This document shows, piece after piece, positions 53,429 to 60,805 of a stretch of 60,805 nt of DNA. The position numbers and the translations under genes are program-made. The stretch is from Stentor coeruleus (taxonomy: Eukaryota; Ciliophora; Heterotrichea; Heterotrichida; Stentoridae), in assembly GCA_001970955.1 (NCBI GenBank), contig MPUH01000364.1:1-60805 (forward strand). The letters run 5' to 3'. Below the pieces are notes generated by a model. The model was not told the DNA's origin. It did not search any database and saw only the letters and a program-made list of their open reading frames with translations. How positions within the stretch are numbered: the first letter of the stretch is position 1; every line of letters begins with the position of its first letter.

Positions 53429-54442
53429 ATGTCAACTAAGAATTCCCGGCCTTCCACAAACTGCAATAAATCTTCATACGTAACTTCAGTTCAAGGAAGA
53501 TTTACACCTGATTTCCGTAGTGATTGTATGCGTGCTAAATCTTTTGATAAACAAATATCCCAAGATAGCAACTCAAGTCGCAAAGTTCTAAACACGCCTA
53601 ATTTTTCTAAACGTGAAGGGCATCTCTCATCCCAAAACGAGTTTTTTGATCAACAAACAACATTTGGCCATGAAAAGAAGCTTAAAATTCCTAAACTACC
53701 TCTTGACACACTTCTTGAAGAAGACTCTGTAAGTTTAAATCTTAGTACAATTTGTATGGAAAACCCTGAAAATGCTATTAAAAAAATAGCTAATGAAGGT
53801 AATGAATTATTAAAACTCCTTGAATGCCCTGAAGATTGGGAAAACTCAGAAAGTAAAAATAAGAGAAAAAAGTACGCATGTTTAGATGAAAGTTCAATTG
53901 TTGATTCACATTGTAGAGTACTTGTTCAAAATAAAAATACAGCTAATGTCCCACCTTTAAATGATGTTCTTAGGAAACAAGCACAAAAATATGATAAAGC
54001 GTTGATACTTCTTCAAGCACACTTTCAGACTTATAAAGAGCATTCAGAAAAGCAGATTATGAATCTTACACAGGATTTAGCTGAAGCTAAAGCGGTTTTG
54101 AAATGCCAAATGCAAGAAAGGAATAATATTGTTGGTTCTATGAAAAACAAAATAAAAGAAGCTAAGACTGATCTTGAAAACCAATTCAAATCCCACCTTG
54201 ATATACTTGAAAAAAAACTTTGTGAGAAAGAACAATATAAACTAGCTAATACAGATGAAAGAATACAAAGACTAAGAAAAGATTTTGAACGAAAAGCAAG
54301 TGATAGCGCAAGAGAAGAAAGAGCAAGAAGTAGCTCTCGAGGATTTAATGTCCTTGTTGAGGAAAACAAAAAACTCAGAGAAGATTTGACTAATTTATGG
54401 AAAGATACAGATAAAATTTCTCAGAAACTTCAAAAGAAATAA
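53429..54442 (+). CDS. coiled-coil protein, 337 aa
   Basis: The first ~180 residues are Ser/Asn-rich and loosely structured. From about residue 185 to the end lies a long Lys/Glu-rich coiled coil (KQAQKYDKALILLQAHFQTY; ERNNIVGSMKNKIKEAKTD). Ciliates encode many cortical, basal-body or centrin-associated coiled coils of this type; the role is unknown. The minus-strand frame at 54031-54369 is a shadow. Confidence 0.75.
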   Translation: MSTKNSRPSTNCNKSSYVTSVQGRFTPDFRSDCMRAKSFDKQISQDSNSSRKVLNTPNFSKREGHLSSQNEFFDQQTTFGHEKKLKIPKLPLDTLLEEDSVSLNLSTICMENPENAIKKIANEGNELLKLLECPEDWENSESKNKRKKYACLDESSIVDSHCRVLVQNKNTANVPPLNDVLRKQAQKYDKALILLQAHFQTYKEHSEKQIMNLTQDLAEAKAVLKCQMQERNNIVGSMKNKIKEAKTDLENQFKSHLDILEKKLCEKEQYKLANTDERIQRLRKDFERKASDSAREERARSSSRGFNVLVEENKKLREDLTNLWKDTDKISQKLQKK

Positions 54443-54976
54443 TTGAATTTATTTAAATAAATAAGTATATCTATTGATAACTAAAGATATTTACAAAAAC
54501 ACAATAAAAAGTAAAACAAGGATGATGATTTTTCAAACTAAAAGTAAAATAAGGATGATAATTTTTCAAACTAAAACTGATAAATAGAACTTATAATAAT
54601 GATTAAATTGTATCATATAACGAAAATATTGACATCTTAAGTATATGCATAAACAAATTTTAAAATGACCTCAAAAAAATTCATCTTTTATAGGGATGAA
54701 GTCATAATTTTCAAATTATTAAATGAAATTTAGTATATTTCCTAATAATACTCATACTTCTGCATTTTATATAGTTTCAATTTTTTATACTATATTTGAA
54801 ATGTTTTTTTAAGTAAATACGTTTAATTCCTGAAGAAATTAGCAAACTTTTCATATGAACAATTACTTATATAAGATCAAATAAAGCTTAAAAAAATGAT
54901 AAAAATGTAAGTATATATTCTAAGTAAAAAGATAAACTGGGAGGCAGATTTTACTGGAAAAAACCTGTGAAAGTAA
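54443..54976. other. AT-rich spacer with a tandem duplication
   Basis: 534 bp without a gene; contains the 33-bp tandem repeat at 54507-54572. Confidence 0.55.
54507..54572. repeat. tandem direct repeat, two 33-bp copies
   Basis: Positions 54507-54539 and 54540-54572 are adjacent 33-bp copies differing at two positions, both C/G to A/T changes, so the duplication is not fresh. No N is present. Confidence 0.85.
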
Positions 54977-55453
54977 ATGTCAACTAGAAAGCTTCCTCTT
55001 AAGTGTAATTTCACTAATTGTGATAAAGAGTATAGCACAAAGTACAATTTGAAAAGACATCTGGAAACTGTACACAGTAATCTAAAACGCTTTCGGTGCA
55101 GATTATGTGGGAAGAATCTATCCTCAAAGCAGAACTTAAATGAGCATATTTTTACTCACTCGAATGAAAAGCCTTTTGGATGCTCTGAACCAGGGTGTAG
55201 TCAAAACTTTCGCCAAAGAAGTCAGCTATCCAACCATAGAAAAATTCATCGAGAGCTTTTCTCTCTAGCTCAGCAGATGAAAAAAATCTCAGAAGTTAAA
55301 GTAAAAACTAATTATTTGACTGCTTTACTGCAACAACACTCTGAGGAAATTTCATTAGAAGCCACTTATCCTAAAAGTATTGACTTTATTATTTTACCTT
55401 CAATAACAGAATGGAAGACTAAAGTCATTCTTCCTCCACCTGATTTTAAATAA
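54977..55453 (+). CDS. C2H2 zinc-finger protein, three fingers, 158 aa
   Basis: Three tandem C2H2 fingers: CNFTNCDKEYSTKYNLKRHL (~9-32), CRLCGKNLSSKQNLNEHI (~40-61) and CSEPGCSQNFRQRSQLSNH (~69-93). Linkers SNLKRF and SNEKPF resemble the TGEKPY linker. Fingers one and three have the four-residue Cys spacing with a long first knuckle, as in TFIIIA. The C-terminal 60 residues are helical without a known domain. A probable DNA- or RNA-binding regulator. Confidence 0.92.
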   Translation: MSTRKLPLKCNFTNCDKEYSTKYNLKRHLETVHSNLKRFRCRLCGKNLSSKQNLNEHIFTHSNEKPFGCSEPGCSQNFRQRSQLSNHRKIHRELFSLAQQMKKISEVKVKTNYLTALLQQHSEEISLEATYPKSIDFIILPSITEWKTKVILPPPDFK

Positions 55454-56866
55454 TACTTAGAATTATAAAGTCTATGTGATTATAGATTATTCTTGATAAA
55501 AAATAGTTGATTTGCCCTAATGTATTTTGATATTATTTTTTTATATGTTTTAGAATAGAGTTTATATTTTTTATTTGAATGATAGTTTTTATTTTACCCA
55601 AAACAGAAGGTTGGGACGAAGATTAATTGAAAAATTAACATTAAGTTTAAGGATTATAAGGGACTTAGAATTTTTCAGTAATATGAGATAAAACTAATAA
55701 ATCTTTTCCTTATAACAAAAATATTTTAATATTGGGAGGTGATTATCGGTATCCTATTTTAGTTGAAGATAATATGATTTATATTTATAAGAATGCTGAG
55801 AATAATAATTTGAGAGTCAAAGCAAACTTTTTAGATTATAAATTGTGAGTTTTTAAAGCATAAAAGGCTATTAAATATATAATTATTTCGATAGAATTTT
55901 TATATATAATGTAATAAACTAAATCAATGAGTTCTTAGGAATAAAGTATAGAATATATTAATCTCTTAAACTCTAGCAACTTTTTAATGATTTTAGTAAT
56001 AAAATCATACTCTATATAATGAATGAATAAAATTATAGTTTTTTATTTTTTTCTATATTTTAAGCTACTTTTTATTAGTTACTTTCATGCTAAACTTATT
56101 TTCTTTACTTGCATTGATCATAAATTTCTTATACAAAAATATATAAAATTCTTCAAAGACAGATTAGTTCTAATATGGTAAGATTATTCTTTTAATTAAT
56201 TTATATATTTAGACAAGACTAGCAAATATTAATATTTTATCATTTTTGAGTTTAATCATATTGCTCTCAAAAGCTTTAGGTAAGAAATCTTTAATAAAGT
56301 TTGAAAACTGGGGAATTTTTTATATATTATTTTTTTTATTATTCTTAAAAGGTTTTCTTGTTTTACTATATTGATTATCAGTTAGGATAATGCTTTGGCT
56401 TTAAAATTCCTGGTAAAAAACCTAATTTTATTCATTTCGCACTTTTACATATAAAGTTATTCCTACATAAATTTAGTCTCGCTTACTATGAAAGCTATAG
56501 GGTCATCAAGTATATTTATTTCTATACATCCCCTTCAAGTATCATAGATACTTATTCTATTTTTCCACTATATACAAAAACTAATACATCTGCATTCATC
56601 CCTAAATCTCCAGTATTCACACAAAAATCAACAACAAACCAAAAAAAATTTTACAATTTTTTTTTAAAACTTATCATCAAACCTATATTTCCAAGAATTC
56701 AAATAAAACTCATAGCTTTAGCATTAATCTTAATTTATCTATTCCATGTGCTTCTCCTAAAAAACCCTATTAAATAACTTAAAAGCATTTTTAAAGGACA
56801 TTAAAAAGCCATAAACCTAAGACCTAAATAAAGCCAAAAACAAATCCATAGTAAAATTAAGTAGGG
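55454..56866. other. intergenic region with Kelch-like remnant
   Basis: 1.4 kb without an intact gene; the Kelch-like remnant is listed separately. From about 56510 the plus strand becomes C-rich and G-poor toward the minus-strand gene's 3' end. Confidence 0.5.
55690..55848 (+). pseudogene. Kelch-like coding remnant
   Basis: An open 53-codon stretch without a start encodes NKNILILGGDYRYPIL and VEDNMIYIYKNAEN, which fits the beginning of a Kelch beta-propeller blade (ILILGG). It ends in TGA and has no neighbouring blades, so it is a fragment. Confidence 0.35.
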
Positions 56867-57625
56867 CTAATTAATATCTGTTAATAAATTGATATCAACA
56901 GCCTTTCTTTTATCAGCTCCATTTTCGTTATAGTTCTTTATATAAAATTCGAACCTAATAGCAATTTTCTTAAAAATCGCTTCTTTAAACTTCTTTATAC
57001 TAACCCCAGACAGCACAAGATCATCTTCACATAAAAACACATCAGATTTGTCCATATCCAAAGAAATAAACCCAAATCTTTTCTTTAGTTGATAAAACTT
57101 AATCTCCCCTTGGAATTTATCATTCAATACGCACTCTTCATCAAAAGTACCTCTTTTTTCTCTCTTTATTAGACCATATTTGAAAGGAGGTGCTTGCAAT
57201 TTTACATCGTTTTCTATAACTTTGCAGAGTTTCCGCTTATCCTGAGATGGGCTGATTTCAGATTCTGTTGATATATCGCTTAATTGTAGAATAGGCTTAA
57301 TTTTCTCAAATCCTGGGGGTGGAGTAAGTAAAAATGGGTACTTGGTGAGTTTTGGGGTAAATTTAGCTGGACTGGTTTTCGCTGGAGAAGAAGAATTTGA
57401 TGCCCATTCTTTGAACTTTTTTTGAGTCTCTCCCCAAGTATGATAAAGTTCTTCAATACTAGTGTTTTCACTTATTTTTTTGAGTTCCAAAATGGAAACA
57501 CTTGAGTTAAAAAATACATTAGAACTAGACCTGGTATGCCCTGGAAAAGGAGAATATGGACTGAAAGTAGGATCTAAAGTGCTGGACAAATGGCGAGAAT
57601 GCAAAGAAGTAAGGTTCAATTCCAT
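56867..57625 (-). CDS. protein with C-terminal cold-shock domain, 252 aa
   Basis: The first ~165 residues are Ser/Pro-rich and disordered (KTSPAKFTPKLTKYPFLLTP). Residues ~170-252 form a cold-shock domain: GEIKFYQLKKRFGFISLD with the RNP1-like GFI, then DVFLCEDDLVLSG as the RNP2-like strand, and the closing AVDINLL. Position matches the family (G.vK.F....GFGFI ... DvFvH...). The usual His of VFVH is replaced by Cys-Glu. Cold-shock domains bind single-stranded RNA or DNA; a role in translational or mRNA regulation is likely. Confidence 0.8.
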   Translation of the reverse strand: MELNLTSLHSRHLSSTLDPTFSPYSPFPGHTRSSSNVFFNSSVSILELKKISENTSIEELYHTWGETQKKFKEWASNSSSPAKTSPAKFTPKLTKYPFLLTPPPGFEKIKPILQLSDISTESEISPSQDKRKLCKVIENDVKLQAPPFKYGLIKREKRGTFDEECVLNDKFQGEIKFYQLKKRFGFISLDMDKSDVFLCEDDLVLSGVSIKKFKEAIFKKIAIRFEFYIKNYNENGADKRKAVDINLLTDIN

Positions 57626-58745
57626 TATTTATTTTGACCTTTAAAATGTATACATATATTATTTTTATGTTTTTAGAGATCTAGGTAGCTTTGAGTTAGT
57701 TTTTAAGATGAAAAGTTTTTATGGATAATGATTATTAAGATATGTAAGATTTTATTAAAAGGTTAAGATATAGGATTTTATAGAGGGAAACTAAAGGGAG
57801 AATATAGAAGGAGGATAATTTTATGGTTTTGTAGAGGTTTTAGGATTTTTATTAGGAAATTAGGATATAAAAAGGAGTTATGAGAAGTTTTGGAAGATAT
57901 GAGGATGAGGAAATAAAAAGGAGTTATGAGAAGTTTTGGAAGATATGAGGATGGTTATGATTTTGGTTTTTGAGATGGGATGTTGTGGAGATATTTGTTA
58001 GGGGTATTGATGAGGTTAATGATTTTTGAAGTAATTGAAATTAGTTGTATAATAGGGTTTTTATTTAGGTTGTATTTTGCCAAGAGGAATGATGTAGAAA
58101 GAAGTGATATTGAAGGATATAAATGTTTATAAGCAAGTAGGCATTATCATCAAAATCAAACTAAATAATAAGCATAATGCAAAATTTTATGCATTCAAGC
58201 TTTCATTTTTCTCATTTAACAAAATTCAAAGTTTATTCTATTAATTGAAGGCCTTTACTCTACACAACTTTTAAAAAATTTAGATTTCAAACAATTCAGC
58301 AAAAATATTAAATGTAATGATCTCAGAATTTAAAAATTAATTTACTACTTAAATACTAAATATGATGACAGATAAAAAATTATTTTTTATCTAGAAATTT
58401 CTCACTGGCCTGAAGCTTAAAAGTGTTCAAGAAAATTTTAAAATTCTCCATAAAATTATTATTAGTTCAACAAAGAGCTAGTAAAATGAACTTTAAAGTT
58501 TCAAGGATTTTCAAGAAAACTAACAAACCATAAGGTTCCACATCTGTCTGTAATGCTCAAATTAGATAGGAAATAATTTATAAAAATAAAAATAAAACAA
58601 CTTTAATTGAAACCAATAAAATTCTCCAAAATTACTATTAAGCACTAAAGTTCAAAGCTCTCCACACATAAGAAAACAAGATCCATCTAAGAGATTTAAT
58701 CTTATACCTAAAAATCCTTTCTACAATAATCTTAAATATTACTTT
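57626..58745. other. intergenic region with a sharp GC-skew switch and repeat
   Basis: No gene found. From 57650 to about 58130 the plus strand is nearly free of C (57721-58080 has roughly 100 G and 2 C). From about 58140 to 58740 C becomes more frequent than G. The switch coincides with no visible gene boundary. A 41-bp direct repeat lies at 57867-57953. Confidence 0.7.
57867..57953. repeat. direct repeat, two 41-bp copies
   Basis: Identical 41-bp copies at 57867-57907 and 57913-57953, separated by 5 bp, within the C-poor tract. No N is present. Confidence 0.85.
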
Positions 58746-59471
58746 CTAAGTAATTATATTTTTCTCATTAGCCATATCCTGGGCTATCGCTGGTAATAAA
58801 TTGTTAAGTCTCACATTATACTTCCTTGGGGTTTTAGCAGGAGTTCTCATATAAAAACTATCCCATCCAGTCGAATATGTAGTGAATTTACTTTTATCCA
58901 ATTTGCTCATATCAATTCTCTTAATATCATTTCTTGATTTCAAAATAGTACTTATTTTATAAGCTCCACTTTTTGTATCCTGTGATTTTGATCTTCTTGT
59001 TGTATCTAATTCTATATGATTTTGCAATATCGAAGGTGTATAATCAGGCAGGTATTCAATGTTTTCTATAAACTCTTGAGGAAATAGTTCTTCGTTCAGT
59101 TTTGTCAACTGTTTTTCTTCTAATTCTCGGTAATGAAGAGAAAAACGCGAATTCGGGTCGAGTTTGAAGATTTTGTCTTTGTTTTTTTTAGATGGGACCA
59201 TGAAGGTTTTTGAGTGGAGACCATTTTGACCGTTTGAATGAAATCTTATTGAGGATGCTAGGGACGAGGTTTTTGAAGCTGATGATTTTTGGATTAGAGG
59301 CATGTTTGGGGAGATACTTTTTAGGTAGACTTGATTACGGAATTTCCGATCTCTGGGAGAAATGTGCTGTATGTCCTCGCTTATGCCTTGGATGTAGCCT
59401 ATTGGATTTGAATACATACTAAGGGCTTTTGCTTTATTCAATTTTATGCTTACTAGCTGACGACCTTTCAT
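58746..59471 (-). CDS. basic protein, 241 aa, unknown
   Basis: A Ser/Lys/Arg-rich protein with little predicted structure. Recognisable segments include SRFSLHYRELEEKQLTKL, a helical piece, and STGWDSFYMRTPAKTPRKYN near the C-terminus. No domain or membrane segment. The frame is intact with a normal start; the plus-strand frame 59210-59422 is a shadow. Confidence 0.65.
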   Translation of the reverse strand: MKGRQLVSIKLNKAKALSMYSNPIGYIQGISEDIQHISPRDRKFRNQVYLKSISPNMPLIQKSSASKTSSLASSIRFHSNGQNGLHSKTFMVPSKKNKDKIFKLDPNSRFSLHYRELEEKQLTKLNEELFPQEFIENIEYLPDYTPSILQNHIELDTTRRSKSQDTKSGAYKISTILKSRNDIKRIDMSKLDKSKFTTYSTGWDSFYMRTPAKTPRKYNVRLNNLLPAIAQDMANEKNIIT

Positions 59472-60438
59472 TTCTATTATTTCGGTAGAGGAAAAGATTA
59501 GAAAGCTGTTATAAAATAGAGAGATTAGGTTTAAGATTTTTTTGGTATTTTGATATGCTTTTTTTCAAGTTAGGGCTAGAAAGATTTGGTATTTTTGCGA
59601 TTTTATGCGTTTTAGTGTATTTTTGGATGTAGAGGTTTAGGATTTAATGCAAATATTATGATGAAAGGGTGGCTGTTACTTGGATTTAGTTAAAATGAGT
59701 TTTTTATGAACTTTTTGGTATTAAGGAAGTATGCTTTTATTGATTAATTGCTATAATTTTTGTTGTGGTGGAATTAAGAATTGCTATAATTTTTTTATTG
59801 TTTTCATAGAAATATAAATAGTAGTTTCTGAGATATTTAATAAATAACAAGTATAATTTGTGCTTAGACTTTGTATTTTTATACACATAGAATTGCTGTT
59901 GTATATTTTTTTTCTTGAATTCGAATTATTTATATAATGAGAAGACTTAAATGGTAATGGGGAAAAATTTATCTAGCATATAAGGATAATTTATACTATA
60001 AACACTAGATTTTTTAAATGTTATTAATTGATTTAAGCCTTTATCAAAAATATCATCAATTATTTAACTATCACTGCCAGTATGATATCAAAAATTACAC
60101 CTCGAAAATCTTAAAAACTCGCAATTTAATAAGATAATTAAACTATATCACAAACATCTAATAACTATATTAAAAATACTTCATTTAAATCTCAACATAA
60201 TCATCTATATCAAAAAGCATCTAATTACTATATTAAAAGCATTTCATTCATAAACTCATCATTTACGCTAGCCTTAATTGCATTAACTTTTCCTCGAAAT
60301 ATAAAATCATTCAAAACAAAAATTTTAATTTAGCTTATAAATTATGCCTATTATAAAAAAAAAAGCTCTTTATTTAATTGCTTCATCATATAATAGCTAA
60401 ACATTTTTCAAGAAAATTTTATGTATTAAAATCTGAAT
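59472..60438. other. intergenic region with GC-skew switch
   Basis: 967 bp, divergent promoters. G-rich on the plus strand to about 59960 (5' flank of the minus gene), then C-rich to 60430 (5' flank of the plus gene). No gene seen. Confidence 0.6.
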
Positions 60439-60792
60439 ATGGCCAGAAAACTTAATTTGTACGTACCAACTATAAGTGAATATACTATCCAAAAGTCAGA
60501 CACAGAAGTGCATAAAACAGATAACCCAAAGCTTTTAGAAGATAAAATAAGTAGGAATTTACAAAGTTCTGCTTCACTAAGAATGGTAAGGGAAAATCTT
60601 GCGAAAACAAGTGAAATAATGAGAAAGGCCCTTGGCCAAAATGCTAGTCAGTAATATGAAAAAAATGAAAAAAACCATGAAGACTTGGTAAAAGAAATTC
60701 TAATCCTAAAGAAAAAAGTTGCTCAACTTGAGAAAGATAAGTAAATCTTATATAGATTAGAGTTACAAAGATATAAAGAAAGTGGTCTTTAA
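60439..60792 (+). CDS. small coiled-coil protein with an in-frame TAA and a 15-nt intron
   Basis: ATG 60439 opens 71 codons to TAA at 60652-60654, directly after a CAG. The same frame then continues as a coiled coil (EDLVKEILILKKKVAQLEKD), is joined across a perfect 15-nt intron (60741-60755, GTAAATCTTATATAG) and ends at TAA 60790-60792. No 15-nt intron can remove the first TAA. Either the 71-residue product is real and the rest decaying, or one base differs (CAA to TAA), or the stop is read through. No family recognised. The end is close to the window edge. Confidence 0.5.
60741..60755 (+). other. 15-nt intron downstream of the in-frame TAA
   Basis: GTAAATCTTATATAG. It removes an in-frame TAA and continues the coiled-coil frame in phase. 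It supports real, recently functional coding sequence downstream of the first TAA. Confidence 0.75.
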
Positions 60793-60805
60793 AACTTAAG
60801 TGAAA

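Noticed and set aside
1..60805. CRISPR arrays, insertion sequences or bacterial operons.
   Set aside because: No regularly spaced repeats, transposase or prokaryotic gene order was seen; the introns and gene families are eukaryotic.

Overview
The window looks like macronuclear DNA of a heterotrich ciliate, most likely Stentor or a close relative. It is very AT-rich. Genes are mostly uninterrupted and read with the standard code: long frames close at TAA or TAG, one closes at TGA, and Trp is TGG. Where a gene is interrupted, the interruption is an intron of exactly 15 nt (GTAA...TAG type). I found nine well-supported 15-nt introns in seven genes and one doubtful one. Splicing them out joins open frames that otherwise look like separate or truncated genes. 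Ultrashort introns with the standard code are known for Stentor; the species assignment is inference.

Layout. 1-2700: a decayed B-box-like gene at the left edge, a tRNA-Gly(GCC) and coding remnants. 2722-6651: a small orphan gene and a 1027-residue TPR protein. 8830-17847: a small gene, an Rrp1/Nop52-like protein, a LITAF-like zinc protein, a membrane-anchored alpha/beta hydrolase, a multi-pass membrane protein diverging by 43 bp from an Aurora-like kinase, then an ankyrin pseudogene. 17848-27748: a WD40 protein split by an assembly join, a TTL-like protein with a signal anchor, an F-box/XPA-like protein, a START protein, a P-loop ATPase, a coiled-coil protein, a HAPSTR-like protein and a basic protein. 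28104-37110: an oxysterol-binding (PH + ORD) protein, a guanylate-binding-type GTPase, a coiled-coil protein, an R2R3 Myb factor and an LC8 dynein light chain. 37251-46340: a large orphan, a PPPDE peptidase, an acetyl-CoA acetyltransferase, an NDR kinase and a basic coiled-coil protein. 46532-51050: tandem paralogues with Pro-rich N-termini and a membrane tail, then a NIPA/DMT-like protein. 51467 to the end: a CFAP97-like candidate, several orphans, a C2H2 zinc-finger protein, a cold-shock-domain protein and a small gene with an in-frame TAA.

There are no operons; genes lie on both strands with very short spacers (6-50 bp between many neighbours). Several concern the microtubule and cortical cytoskeleton or the cell cycle (Aurora, NDR, LC8, TTL-like, possible CFAP97), and others lipid or membrane work (ORP, START, GBP, hydrolase), but nothing shows they act in one pathway.

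Six single N characters each sit between two near-identical direct copies of 30-305 bp. These are unmerged contig overlaps, not biology. They break at least three genes, which become continuous when one copy is ignored.
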